A stretch of 64,000 nt of DNA from JACMLD01 sp964245425 (GCA_964245425.1 CAXTMV010000002.1:20444-84443); one strand, 5' to 3'; numbered from the stretch's first letter, positions 17,187 to 26,688 are shown. Translations and numbers: made by a program. The notes: generated by a model from the sequence alone, not told the origin.

Positions 17187-18674
17187 CTATCCAACGCTTC
17201 CTTCCAGGCTAATGGCCAGTAATTTCTGCGCTTCCACTGCAAACTCCATTGGAAGCTGGTTCATCACTTCTTTGGCAAAACCGTTTATAATAAGTGCCAC
17301 GGCCGTTTCTGTATCAATGCCGCGCTGGTTACAGTAAAAAATCTGGTCTTCTCCTATTTTGGAGGTAGTGGCTTCATGCTCTACCACGGCCGTATTGTTT
17401 TTTACTTCGATATAGGGAAAGGTATGGGCGCCGCATTTATCGCCCAGCAGCAATGAATCGCACTGCGAAAAATTACGGGCATTGCTGGCGTTTTTACCCA
17501 CCTGCACCAGTCCGCGGTAACTGTTATTGCTGACACCGGCAGAAATGCCTTTGGACACGATCCGGCTTTTGGTATTTTTTCCAACATGCAGCATTTTGGT
17601 GCCCGTATCAGCCTGCTGGTGATTGTTGGTAACGGCGATGGAATAGAATTCACCGGTTGAATGATCGCCTTTTAAAATAACGCTGGGATATTTCCAGGTA
17701 ATGGCAGAACCGGTTTCTACCTGCGTCCAGGAAATTTTTGAATGGTTGCCACGGCAAATACCGCGCTTGGTTACAAAATTATAGATACCGCCCCTGCCCT
17801 GCTTGTCGCCCGGGTACCAGTTCTGCACCGTAGAATACTTGATTTCCGCATTGTCCATGGCCACCAGCTCAACCACGGCGGCATGCAGCTGGTTTTCATC
17901 TCGCATCGGGGCCGTGCAACCTTCCAGGTAACTTACATAACTACCTGCTTCGGCAACAATCAGCGTTCTTTCGAACTGACCGGTATTCTCTGCATTGATA
18001 CGGAAATAAGTAGACAATTCCATAGGACAACGAACGCCCTTGGGTATATAACAAAAAGAGCCGTCGCTGAATACAGCCGCATTCAGCGCAGCATAATAAT
18101 TATCGGTAACGGGTACAACAGAACTCAAATATTTTTTTATCAGTTCGGGATGCTCCTGGATGGCTTCGCGCATCGAACAAAAAATAATACCCAGCTCGGC
18201 CAGTTGGGCCTTAAAAGAAGTACCAATGGATACACTGTCTATCACTGCATCTACCGCCACACCACTAAGCCGTTTCTGCTCATCGAGCGAAATACCCAGT
18301 TTCTCAAAGGTTCTTCTCAGCTCGGGATCAATTTCGTCGAGGCTGTTGGGTGATACTTTCTGTTTAGGAGCAGAATAATAAATGATATCCTGGTAATTGA
18401 TGGGTGGAAATTTGATATTGGCCCATTGTGGTTCTTCGTGGGTAATGCTTTTCCAGTAGCTGAATGCCTTTAACCGCCAGTCGAGCATCCACTGCGGTTC
18501 ATTTTTTTTGGCAGAAATAAAACGGATGGTGTCTTCCGATAAACCTTTTGGCGCTTCATCCGCTTCCAGGTCGGAAACAAAACCGTATTTATAGTCGGAG
18601 AGAACGGTTCTTTCAATTGTACTGAGCCCATCTTCCAATGCATCTTTTTCAACAGGGGAAATGTCTGTATTCAT
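17187..18674 (-). CDS. sufB: SufB, Fe-S scaffold subunit
   Basis: A 495-residue SufB, first gene of the operon. Family motifs include PQWMLDWRLKAF, SVGTSFK-like SIGTSFKAQL, KGVRCPMELSTYFRIN, LEGCTAPM, YSTVQNWYPGD and the C-terminal CDSLLLGDKCGAHTFPYIE with a Cys used in cluster handling, then the NQRGIDTETA and NGFAKEV region. I take ATG 18674 (MNTDISPVEK); an upstream start at 18689 would fall within the promoter box. Together with sufC, sufD, sufS, sufE and the DUF59 gene it forms a complete SUF pathway. Full length and unbroken. Confidence 0.96.
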   Translation of the reverse strand: MNTDISPVEKDALEDGLSTIERTVLSDYKYGFVSDLEADEAPKGLSEDTIRFISAKKNEPQWMLDWRLKAFSYWKSITHEEPQWANIKFPPINYQDIIYYSAPKQKVSPNSLDEIDPELRRTFEKLGISLDEQKRLSGVAVDAVIDSVSIGTSFKAQLAELGIIFCSMREAIQEHPELIKKYLSSVVPVTDNYYAALNAAVFSDGSFCYIPKGVRCPMELSTYFRINAENTGQFERTLIVAEAGSYVSYLEGCTAPMRDENQLHAAVVELVAMDNAEIKYSTVQNWYPGDKQGRGGIYNFVTKRGICRGNHSKISWTQVETGSAITWKYPSVILKGDHSTGEFYSIAVTNNHQQADTGTKMLHVGKNTKSRIVSKGISAGVSNNSYRGLVQVGKNASNARNFSQCDSLLLGDKCGAHTFPYIEVKNNTAVVEHEATTSKIGEDQIFYCNQRGIDTETAVALIINGFAKEVMNQLPMEFAVEAQKLLAISLEGSVG

Positions 18675-18976
18675 TTTGCAAAGATACAAATCAATTTATA
18701 CAAAAAAGTAGAAACGAAGGATTGAATTGTTTCTGCCAGCTCGCCGGATACCAGCTGGCTTAGGCAACGAAACATATTGAATTTTAATGGATTATGATTA
18801 TCCCAACAGGTGCCTGGTCCATGAACATTAAAAAGCTGGTCTGCTGGCCCCTCAACGGGCAGGACCCGGCCAACGATCACGCGCAAAAAATACTGTCCGG
18901 TACGCTAAACCGTGGGGAGGGGGATATATTTTTGCCGCATTGGTTAAAGCAAATCCCAACACCACCCATCCCAACA
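18675..18976. other. Upstream region of the suf operon
   Basis: About 300 bases between sufB and the end of the upstream LuxR-type regulator gene. Except for the promoter box next to sufB I find no gene. A plus-strand frame of 62 codons (18794-18982) has no signal, family or ribosome site and overlaps the end of the regulator gene, so it is not called. Confidence 0.5.
18679..18686 (-). promoter_or_regulatory. Probable -7 box of the suf operon
   Basis: On the minus strand TATCTTTG fits the TAnnTTTG consensus exactly and ends four bases before the sufB ATG. This predicts initiation at or within a few bases of the start codon, so the suf mRNA would be leaderless or nearly so. No good -33 TTTG occurs at 19-21 bases; the closest is at 14. 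Confidence 0.45.
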
Positions 18977-19609
18977 TCATGAAACCAGGCCATGCGCCTT
19001 GGCAAAATTGAGAAGACCCACCGGTGTGTATACATTGAGCTTGCGGCAGATATTTCTCCGGTGGGTATTTACCGTAAACTCGCTGACAAATAATTTGGAA
19101 GCAATTTCTTTGGTGGTAAGGCCTTCTGCAATCTGGCAAATGATCTCCGTTTCCCGGCTGGTGAGCTGGTATTTTTTCATGAAATCATTGGTGAGGAGGG
19201 CGGAGGGCATTGTATCCGCAGGCAATTCTGCAAACCAGGTATGCCCTTCTGCTACCGCGGCAACCGCCTGCTTCAATATGACTGCGGGGCTGTCTTTCAG
19301 CAGGTACCCATGGGCGCCCAGCGCTTTTATCTCCCTGATAAGTTTTTGTTCGCCGTAATTGGTAAAAATAATAATCCGAAGCGCAGGAAAATCACGGTGC
19401 AGTATCTTAAGTGATTCTATCCCGTCCAGCCGGGGCATCTGCAGGTCGAGCAATACGATATCTGCTGGCTCACGGCGCAGGAAAGTAAGCAATTCCCAAC
19501 CGTTGGAAACAGTGGCCGTTACCGTTACGGAGTCCATTTCTTCCAGCAATTTTTGGACGCCGTCTATCAGCAGCGGATGATCGTCTGCAATCACTAATTT
19601 AAACGGCAT
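18977..19609 (-). CDS. LuxR/NarL-family response regulator
   Basis: A 210-residue regulator with receiver residues DD (9-10), phosphoacceptor Asp55 in IVLLDLQMPRLDG, TNYGE and the Lys in YLLKDSP. The LuxR helix-turn-helix reads LTSRETEIICQIAEGLTTKEIA then FTVNTHRRNICRKL. It is downstream of the TPR kinase at 19636-21903 by 26 bases on the same strand, hence its partner. Targets are unknown; the suf operon start lies 300 bases downstream but no link is visible. Confidence 0.93.
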   Translation of the reverse strand: MPFKLVIADDHPLLIDGVQKLLEEMDSVTVTATVSNGWELLTFLRREPADIVLLDLQMPRLDGIESLKILHRDFPALRIIIFTNYGEQKLIREIKALGAHGYLLKDSPAVILKQAVAAVAEGHTWFAELPADTMPSALLTNDFMKKYQLTSRETEIICQIAEGLTTKEIASKLFVSEFTVNTHRRNICRKLNVYTPVGLLNFAKAHGLVS

Positions 19610-19635
19610 GAAGGATTTTCGTTTTCATACATACT

Positions 19636-21903
19636 TCATACATTTATCTCAATAACCACCAGTGTACCGCCTTCTTTCTTTTTCATGATTTCTATCATAC
19701 CATTAAGATAGGCAATTTTCAAACGGATCGACTCCAGTCCTTTTCCTTTGGCGGCGGCATAGTCGCCAATGCCAATGCCATTGTCCTCCACCATCATCGA
19801 AATATGCTGTTCGTGCTCAACCAGCTCTATCATGGCATGGGTGGCCTGGGCGTGCTTTAAAATATTGTGTACCAGCTCCTGCACTATCCGGTACAGATTA
19901 TTGAGCAGCGCAACGGGGTATTTCTTATCGTCCTCAAAGCCAACAATAACAGTATCTACTTTCAATTTACCCGAAAGATTGATGGTGTCGCCCAGATCTT
20001 CTATGGCCTTGCTAAAATGATATTTTTCTATAAAAAGGGGGGTCAGGCGGTGGCTGATATCGCGGATGGTGGCTGCTGTAGTGCTGAGTATGCTGCCTGC
20101 TTTCTCAATTTTTCCGGCCGATTGTTCGTGCGCCGTTCCTTTTTCTACCACCGAAGAAATATTCAGGGATGCCAGCGCCAGCATGCTGCCTACTTCATCG
20201 TGCAGCTGGTCTGCAATTTTATGCCGTTCATTTTCTTCTGCATCAATAGCACCCTGCATCACTTCAATGCGGTGCTGTTTTTCCATTTCCATTATTTTAT
20301 TCTGCTGCAGTATTTCATTTTGTTTGGTGATCTGGCGCGCCTGGCGCTTCTGCCGGTATTGGTTTCTACTGTAACCAAGCAGCAGTAAAATAATAATGGC
20401 CGCCAGCACCGTAAAAATGACCAGGTTGATGCGCTGACGGCGCAATTCATGTTGCTTGGTGACATTGTCGCTGTTCAGCCGGCTGATTTGTTGTTCCTTG
20501 TCGCGCACGCGCATCTTTGTCTCCACATCCTGTATAATACGGTAGTGGTTCAGGTTATTGAGCGAATCCTTGACCTGGTAAAATGTATCCAGCGCTTGTG
20601 CATACCCGGTATAATCGCCCCGGGCTTTCAGCAGTGCTGCATAAGCACTGTAATAATAATAACCCGTGGCGGAATACAGCATAGTGGGCAACGACGGCCT
20701 GAAAGGAGACAATACCTGTTCAGCCTTGTCTAGCTGGCCGGTTAGTACCAATGCATGGGCATAATAAATACCCGGCTGAATAACATGCAGGCCATAACTG
20801 CTGCCCTTTTTCACCGCCAGCTCATAATAATGCAGGGCTGCCGGGTATTTTTTTTCCTGTTCGGCCAGTCGCCCGGCGGTAAGGCAGTAACTGCTGGAAG
20901 GAATGCTTTCTTCTGGCTGGTTGAACAAGGACCGGCTTTTCTCAAAATACCGGCGTGCTTCGGGGTAGTCGTTCTGGTAGGTTTTGATGAGTGCCAGTTC
21001 CGCATAAAAATAAGGCGCTGTGGGTGAAGCAGGATTGGGCTGGATGGTGGCCTGGTAAACCAGTTCGGCAAATTTGCCGGCATTTTCATAATCGGTCAAT
21101 AACAGGTTCACCTGCATCAGTTGGTAGTATACACTGAATGAAGGGCCCCTGAAATAAAAACCGGTGCGTTCATACAGCCTGGGCCGGTGGTTCAGGGTAG
21201 TATCTTTTGCCAGCTCCAGCAATGACTCGAGTATCTGCGCCTGTTTTTGGGGGTTCGACTGGCAATAAAACACGGCATAATTGTAACGGGCGGTAAATAA
21301 AGCGTTCTTATTGGGCAGGCCTTCGGCCAATGCAATAGCGCTGTCCAGGTTATGGTGCAGCGAAGCGGTATCCGCCAGGCTGCCAACCGATTGAAAAGTA
21401 TAGGCCAGTGAAAGATTTTCTCTATCGCCGGTTGCCTGGCAAAACTGCTCAGCCACGGCCGCATATTTTTTAAGGGAATCCTTTTCGCCCGATTCGGCAA
21501 ACATCAGTTCCAGGCCAACCAGTACTTCATTGTATTGTTTGGTGCCGGGCCGGGCATTGGCTTGCGCCAGCCGGTACAGGGAATCTGCCTGTGCAAATAA
21601 ATGAAGTGATTCTTTTGCCCTTGCCCAACCCATCAGCAATATATGCACCCACTGCCGGTTGGCCGACTGTTTTACCATGGGCAGGTATTCTGTAAATACC
21701 TGGTAACTGAATACAATATTGGTCTGTGCAATATCCTGCATCAGGTCGCAGGTTGCCCGGAAACTGGTTTCCGTCAGCGGCTTTTGTTTCAGTTGCGCCC
21801 ATGCCGTTTGTGCTTCGGGATCTGTATAGACACCTGCCAGCGCAGGCCTGCAAAACAGGACGCTGAAAAGAAAAAAAAGTGGCAGGCTTTTTCCCATCGT
21901 CAT
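19636..21903 (-). CDS. TPR sensor histidine kinase (HisKA_3)
   Basis: A 755-residue kinase. After the signal peptide (MGKSLPLFFLFSVLFCRPALAG) come about 440 residues of periplasmic TPR-like helices, a membrane helix (INLVIFTVLAAIIILLLLG), a short coiled coil, the HisKA_3 box KIADQLHDEVGSML with its phosphoacceptor His, and an HATPase domain with ELVHNILKHA, VEDNGIGIG and GKGLESIRLKIAYLNG. The domain order is the same as in the frameshifted kinase at 9581, and the two are probably paralogues. The stimulus may be a peptide or protein bound by the TPR region (inference). It forms a unit with the regulator gene directly behind it. Starts at 21903 or 21897 are both possible. Confidence 0.92.
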   Translation of the reverse strand: MTMGKSLPLFFLFSVLFCRPALAGVYTDPEAQTAWAQLKQKPLTETSFRATCDLMQDIAQTNIVFSYQVFTEYLPMVKQSANRQWVHILLMGWARAKESLHLFAQADSLYRLAQANARPGTKQYNEVLVGLELMFAESGEKDSLKKYAAVAEQFCQATGDRENLSLAYTFQSVGSLADTASLHHNLDSAIALAEGLPNKNALFTARYNYAVFYCQSNPQKQAQILESLLELAKDTTLNHRPRLYERTGFYFRGPSFSVYYQLMQVNLLLTDYENAGKFAELVYQATIQPNPASPTAPYFYAELALIKTYQNDYPEARRYFEKSRSLFNQPEESIPSSSYCLTAGRLAEQEKKYPAALHYYELAVKKGSSYGLHVIQPGIYYAHALVLTGQLDKAEQVLSPFRPSLPTMLYSATGYYYYSAYAALLKARGDYTGYAQALDTFYQVKDSLNNLNHYRIIQDVETKMRVRDKEQQISRLNSDNVTKQHELRRQRINLVIFTVLAAIIILLLLGYSRNQYRQKRQARQITKQNEILQQNKIMEMEKQHRIEVMQGAIDAEENERHKIADQLHDEVGSMLALASLNISSVVEKGTAHEQSAGKIEKAGSILSTTAATIRDISHRLTPLFIEKYHFSKAIEDLGDTINLSGKLKVDTVIVGFEDDKKYPVALLNNLYRIVQELVHNILKHAQATHAMIELVEHEQHISMMVEDNGIGIGDYAAAKGKGLESIRLKIAYLNGMIEIMKKKEGGTLVVIEINV

Positions 21904-22168
21904 AAATATAATAATCCATTGTCATATATAAAAGCAGCAAGTGGCTTAAAGTGATGTAAAAGGCAAGAAACAGTGGAAAGGAATCCGTTACATCAGCGAA
22001 CTGGTATCACACTTATATGTGCTGTCTGTAAACAAGGCTGTATTAAAATAAATTGTTAACAGGGGAAAAAGGTCTACAACAACCACGCAAATCTTCCTTT
22101 TTCGGTTGGTACAGGCCCGTTTTCTGCATTGGCAGGCTTTTAGATTATTGATTCCTAAAATATGAATT

Positions 22169-22333
22169 ATGAAACTTGCTATTAAAAGTACGCTGTCTGT
22201 ATTGGCTTTTGCCTGCATGATGGCTTTTACATCAGGCTGTGTAGAACATCGGTATTACAGGGAACACCACGAACACAGCCCGCATTATATTGAACGCCAC
22301 CGTCCGAGCGTAGACGTTAATATTCACAACTAA
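22169..22333 (+). CDS. Small His-rich lipoprotein
   Basis: A 54-residue product. The N-terminus MKLAIKSTLSVLAFACMM with the lipobox FTSGC places the lipidated cysteine at residue 24, leaving only 30 residues, of which seven are His and five are Arg (EHRYYREHHEHSPHYIERHR), ending VDVNIHN. An overlapping ATG seven bases earlier gives only a seven-codon frame. A strong terminator follows at 22355, which supports a real single-gene transcript. The His/Arg-rich tail suggests metal or polyanion binding at the envelope, but I recognise no family. Confidence 0.65.
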   Translation: MKLAIKSTLSVLAFACMMAFTSGCVEHRYYREHHEHSPHYIERHRPSVDVNIHN

Positions 22334-22354
22334 GTAAGGTTATTGTATAAAGCA

Positions 22355-22404
22355 GGGATGCCCGCCCATTCACACTGAATGATAGCGGGCATCCCTTTTC
22401 TTTT
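22355..22404 (+). terminator. Intrinsic terminator after the small lipoprotein
   Basis: An 11-bp perfect stem, GGGATGCCCGC and GCGGGCATCCC, with a 19-base loop is followed by TTTTCTTTT. It begins 22 bases after the stop codon at 22333. Confidence 0.8.
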
Positions 22405-22472
22405 GGGTGCTATGGCGATCTAGAAATTATTTGTTAATTTTCTTATCGTAAACCGCTTAATAACCCACTGCC

Positions 22473-24206
22473 ATGGCTGCCTTCAATAACCTGCACCGGC
22501 TGAAAGCAGTCCTTCTTTCAGGGTTCCTGTTTTTTTATGACTGCGAAAACATCTGTGCACAAAATACCTGTTATGGTTCTTTTCAATTTGAACGCGGTAA
22601 AAAATTGGCGGCCAATATTATTCCCGGGCCGGCGGCTGCTGCACACCAGTTATATGATACCAGCGGGTTCACCTGGGAGGCATGGATACAATTAACAGCA
22701 CCCATTTACAACCGGAGCATTATTATAAGTGCGTCTGACGCAATGCTGTACCAGGATATATTTTTGGGGTTTGGAATGGGAGATGGCGACGCAGCCACCA
22801 ATACGGCACTCTCCTTCATGGTGTCAGACAATGCATCGGCAGCCAGGGTTACCGTTGAATCGCAGCAGGCCCTTGTAGTTGGGAACTGGTACCATGTAGC
22901 AGCCGTTTGTGATTATGACAAGGCCAGCTTTTCCATTTACTTGAATGGAATATTATTGCAGACAGCTGCATTGCTACCCAGTACTGTTGCCAACAGACTT
23001 GTTAATGACAGGTTTACGCAAATAGGCAATCTGTCTCAGGATGCGCGCGCACAGTTCGGAGATTACGGCATCAGTGCCAATATTGATGAAGTGCGTTTTT
23101 GGAAAGGGGTGCGGACACAGACACAAATCCAGGCCGGCATGAATGCCTGTATACCCGATACGGCCGGGCTGGTAGCTTTTTTTAAGGCAGATGAAAAGGC
23201 CGGCTTACAATCTGCCAGTTACAAAGGTGATTTTTCCGTTGTATTGGATGAGGCAGACTGGAGCCCCGGCGCGCCGGTACTGCATTGTCCGCCCCGTTTA
23301 CGCTCTGCCCTTACCGCTACTACCTGCAGCAACCATCCTTACGAAGGGCATTCAACGACCGGAACCTATATCGATACTTTTACCACCAGTACAGGCTGCG
23401 ACAGTATCAGAACTTTGTATTTAACAGTGGAAGCGGCAGTGCGCACTTCTGTTAGCGCAAATGTTTGCGAAGGTGTTAAATACGGAACACATAGTGCTGC
23501 AGGACAATATATCGACACTTTCAGCGCCAGCAATGGCTGTGACAGCATTCGTACCCTCCAGCTAACGGTTAATGCAGTTAAGAGATCAGTAAAAGACACC
23601 AGCATCTGCCAGGGTAGCCGCTATTTTGCCGGTGGTAGTTACCAGTCTTCGGCAGGAACATTCTATGATACCATTTCTTCAGCTACCGGCTGCGACTCTA
23701 TTGTGGCTACCGTACTCACCATTCATCCCGCACCATTGCCAAACCTGGGAAAGGATATCCAGTTATGTACCGGCGATTCTGTAAAACTTTTTCCCGGGAA
23801 TTTTACCAGTTATGTATGGATGAATCAGTCAGCTTCATCTGCCATTGTAGTAAAAGTGCCAGGGTCTTATTGGGTGCAGGTATCGGACGAATTCAATTGT
23901 AAAGGCGCCGATACTGTTTTGATTCAGTCGATCAACTGCGCAAACATACATATTCCCAATGCTTTTTCCCCTAACGGCGATGGTATTAATGATGCATGGA
24001 TGATTGAGGGGCTGTCATTTTATAGTAGTTGCTTGGTGCTGGTATATAACCGGTATGGGCAGCTGGTTTATAAAAGCGAGGGTTACAAAACGCCCTGGGA
24101 TGGCAGGTTTAACGGGAAACCGCTTCCTGCCTACACTTACTATTACCTTATCAGCATACCGGCATTAGATAAGCATTTATCCGGTTCGGTTACACTTATA
24201 CGCTAG
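22473..24206 (+). CDS. Secreted LamG protein with T9SS type B (CHU_C) sorting domain
   Basis: A 577-residue exported protein. A signal peptide ending near ENICAQ is followed by a LamG/concanavalin-A-like domain (about 35-260), three repeats of about 45-55 residues (about 285-430) each carrying a C-x-G/S...TGTYIDTF...GCDSI pattern, an immunoglobulin-like segment (LGKDIQLCTGDSV), and the gliding-associated C-terminal domain beginning IPNAFSPNGDGINDAW and ending YYYLISIP...GSVTLIR. That last domain is the type 9 secretion signal of type B, so the protein is put out through T9SS and either anchored or released. Role is probably adhesion to glycans or surfaces (inference). Single gene, convergent with another T9SS cargo. 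Confidence 0.9.
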   Translation: MAAFNNLHRLKAVLLSGFLFFYDCENICAQNTCYGSFQFERGKKLAANIIPGPAAAAHQLYDTSGFTWEAWIQLTAPIYNRSIIISASDAMLYQDIFLGFGMGDGDAATNTALSFMVSDNASAARVTVESQQALVVGNWYHVAAVCDYDKASFSIYLNGILLQTAALLPSTVANRLVNDRFTQIGNLSQDARAQFGDYGISANIDEVRFWKGVRTQTQIQAGMNACIPDTAGLVAFFKADEKAGLQSASYKGDFSVVLDEADWSPGAPVLHCPPRLRSALTATTCSNHPYEGHSTTGTYIDTFTTSTGCDSIRTLYLTVEAAVRTSVSANVCEGVKYGTHSAAGQYIDTFSASNGCDSIRTLQLTVNAVKRSVKDTSICQGSRYFAGGSYQSSAGTFYDTISSATGCDSIVATVLTIHPAPLPNLGKDIQLCTGDSVKLFPGNFTSYVWMNQSASSAIVVKVPGSYWVQVSDEFNCKGADTVLIQSINCANIHIPNAFSPNGDGINDAWMIEGLSFYSSCLVLVYNRYGQLVYKSEGYKTPWDGRFNGKPLPAYTYYYLISIPALDKHLSGSVTLIR

Positions 24207-24220
24207 AAATGCCGAAGGTA

Positions 24221-24263
24221 AAGCAGTAAGTTGTAAGCAGCAGAAACTTACAACTTACTGCTT
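24221..24263. terminator. Bidirectional terminator-like 17-bp inverted repeat
   Basis: The arm AAGCAGTAAGTTGTAAG at 24221-24237 is matched perfectly by its complement at 24247-24263 with a nine-base loop. It lies in the 67-base gap between two convergent T9SS cargo genes, where a two-way terminator is expected. The stem is AT-rich and lacks a run of T on either side, so stem strength, not a U tract, would do the work. Confidence 0.5.
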
Positions 24264-24273
24264 ACTAACATAA

Positions 24274-26619
24274 CTAGTGGGCAATCACAATCTTTTTTGC
24301 CTCCTGCACACTGCCATCCTTATTTATAATCGTCATAAAATAAATACCATTTTGCCTTAGCGTGGCATTCGCTGTTGTCTTATTCAGCAGGCTGATGGTT
24401 TGAATCAACTGCCCGGCTGCATTGGTGATTTTTGCCGATACGGCCGGGTTGCTATCTGCGCTGTTATTGGTAATATGTACCAGTCCGGTTGAAGGGACGG
24501 GCCAAACCGGCACCAAAGACGGGGCCGTAATAACCGTCTGGCTGACCATTGTTTCCCTTGCAGAAAAAGCAGAATTGGTAACCCCCAATGCAAAGGTACC
24601 GTAGCTGGTAACAGCATTCCAGGTAACCGATCCATTGGTGGCAGTGCCGGATTTTACATTATTACCATAACTGTTCCAGGTATTACCCGACCTGCTGTAA
24701 AACAAGCGTGCCAGCGCCATCAGCGATACATTGGTGATATTATTGCAGGCGGCATTGTAGTTATTCCAGTAAGCGGTCACGTTCAGGGTGGGTGCCGTGG
24801 TGCCGATATAACTCAGCGTCCAGTGGTCGCAGGGACTTACATGGTTAAGGCCTGCTGCGGTCACCGTACCCATTGCTGCGGCGGAAGCATGTATATAAGC
24901 CGCCATAAAAGTATCGGTAACCGCAGCAGGGGCAGACATACCGATCGGCGTATATTCAGTAGCGGTAGATCCCACCGGGAATATAAAAGCCGTATTGCCT
25001 ACTTTTTCTATGGGACCAATTACATAACCGCCATAATTAGGAAAAGTAGCGCCGTTATTAACAACCAGCACAGTGGCGAGGGTGGTATTCAGGTAATCGC
25101 CATACGGAATATATACCATACCGGCCACCGACATGCTGCTGGAAAGCGTTACGTTGGCATTTTTTATACTCAAGTTGTTGACGGTAATGGCATACTCAAG
25201 ACCGCTCACCTGCGCAGAACTGCCATTGTACGTAAGATTGGCCAGTGTATTGTATAACCTGGAGTTGGTTTGGATGGAACCGGCCCCGGTAGCGGTGATA
25301 CCGGCTGCGGAAGCCGTTTCCAATGTTCCACCTGATGCTAATGTAAATACGCTGTTGGTATTGGTACCTGTTGAAATCCCTTTGATTGTATAAAGCCCGC
25401 AAGTTAGTATTCCCCCGCTGTTCACGGTAAAACTGCCCGAACTGGAAGTGGTTGATTTATTGATCACCATACTGCCCGTACTTCCACCCAGGGTAACATG
25501 GCTGGCGCCCATTACAAGATAGCTGATATGGTCAGACGAATCGCAGGTTAGGGTCTGCGCAGTGCCGTTAAAATTAACACGGCCGTAAGAAGTCCCCCCC
25601 GTGCGCATGATGTAATTTCCTTTTTTATAAAAGTTACCTGCAACATTAATGGTGGCTGCGCCGCTGCTGCTGCCGAAATCAATAACAGAAGTATTTACAT
25701 CGTTGATAGTGAGGTTTCCCCCAATATTGATGGTTGGGCTGGCCGTTCCGTCAGACAACCGGATCTGCGGATAAATACCGATGCCACTATTATACGATTC
25801 TCCACCGATGGTTAAACTGCCGCCGATGGTTAAGGTTAGTGCATTGTTGGTGGCAAAACTGAATTTATTGGGCGACCAGAAACCGCCGATGGACAAATTT
25901 CCCCGTACCGTGGTAAGCAAGCTGTTCAAAGAAATATCCTCTGAGCTGGCCAGCTGTAAAGTAAAATTTCCAAACGACTGACTAAGACCTGTCTGTGTAT
26001 GCCCCAGCATATTACAGGTAGAAGTAATATCCCAAGTGGCCGTTGGTATAGCAACCCCTGCCCAATTATAAAAAAGAGCCCCGGCCAGGAAAGACAGATT
26101 GGAAGCGCTAGAAAAAGCAGTTGTGCCGGCAAGGAAATGCAGATTACCGGATATAATGGTATTACTGTTAGTGAAATCCATGGTGCCGCCACTATCCGTC
26201 AATCCTCCTTTAACAATCGCTTTGTTGCCGGTGCCGGAAAAGTTTACCGTAATGAGGTTATAAAAAGTAGCTGTTGAGCCTGGCTCAATATACATGGCGG
26301 AATCGGGCGACGACAGGGTAAAATATTTTGTAACACTGTTTGAATTCCTGAAATCGATGTTAACGTTGTTCACAAAAGTCAACCGCTTTAGTACCGGAAG
26401 CGTAACATCAATATAAATAAGGGAAAACGAATCGTTGAATACCAACTGGTCGCCGGTCTGTGGTATGCCCGACGGCGACCAACTGGCGGGGTTGCTCCAA
26501 TTGGTGCCGGAAGCACCTATCCATACCCTGATGCTGGCAAAACTTTGCTGGCTAAAAATAAGTACACTTACAAAAAGGAAGCAAAAAATTTTGCTGCTAT
26601 ACCGTAAAAAAAATCTCAT
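24274..26619 (-). CDS. Large secreted repeat protein with T9SS type A sorting domain
   Basis: A 781-residue exported protein. The signal peptide ends near QQSFA; the next 500 residues are a run of short strands with recurring GNL(T/S)I, GSLTIGG and NVAGNF motifs, which suggests a beta-helix or beta-solenoid surface fold. A module about residues 540-690 (GPIEKVGNTAFIFPVGS, YTPIGMSAP) is common in T9SS cargo. The end (VWPVPSTGLVHITNNS to QEAKKIVIAH) is the Por secretion type A sorting domain, removed on secretion. No catalytic motif is visible, so it may be structural or adhesive. A set of tandem 10-11-bp repeats lies 70-100 bases upstream. Confidence 0.88.
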   Translation of the reverse strand: MRFFLRYSSKIFCFLFVSVLIFSQQSFASIRVWIGASGTNWSNPASWSPSGIPQTGDQLVFNDSFSLIYIDVTLPVLKRLTFVNNVNIDFRNSNSVTKYFTLSSPDSAMYIEPGSTATFYNLITVNFSGTGNKAIVKGGLTDSGGTMDFTNSNTIISGNLHFLAGTTAFSSASNLSFLAGALFYNWAGVAIPTATWDITSTCNMLGHTQTGLSQSFGNFTLQLASSEDISLNSLLTTVRGNLSIGGFWSPNKFSFATNNALTLTIGGSLTIGGESYNSGIGIYPQIRLSDGTASPTINIGGNLTINDVNTSVIDFGSSSGAATINVAGNFYKKGNYIMRTGGTSYGRVNFNGTAQTLTCDSSDHISYLVMGASHVTLGGSTGSMVINKSTTSSSGSFTVNSGGILTCGLYTIKGISTGTNTNSVFTLASGGTLETASAAGITATGAGSIQTNSRLYNTLANLTYNGSSAQVSGLEYAITVNNLSIKNANVTLSSSMSVAGMVYIPYGDYLNTTLATVLVVNNGATFPNYGGYVIGPIEKVGNTAFIFPVGSTATEYTPIGMSAPAAVTDTFMAAYIHASAAAMGTVTAAGLNHVSPCDHWTLSYIGTTAPTLNVTAYWNNYNAACNNITNVSLMALARLFYSRSGNTWNSYGNNVKSGTATNGSVTWNAVTSYGTFALGVTNSAFSARETMVSQTVITAPSLVPVWPVPSTGLVHITNNSADSNPAVSAKITNAAGQLIQTISLLNKTTANATLRQNGIYFMTIINKDGSVQEAKKIVIAH

Positions 26620-26688
26620 GGCTGTTTGATTAAAGGGGGTTAATGATATCCCCTAAAACTAAACCGACCCTGTGCTTCCGTCACCATT

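Noticed and set aside
18794..18982. Plus-strand frame of 62 codons upstream of sufB
   Set aside because: No family, no ribosome site, overlaps the end of the regulator gene and lies in the suf promoter region.
5697..22450. TATCGTA as a shared promoter word (near 5702, 9457, 9574, 22443)
   Set aside because: A seven-base AT-rich word is expected several times by chance in 64 kb, and its distance to the gene starts varies from 0 to 45 bases.
23270..23770. Three related segments in DNA, first taken as a DNA repeat
   Set aside because: They are protein-level repeats inside the LamG/T9SS gene and have diverged in DNA; they are described with that gene.
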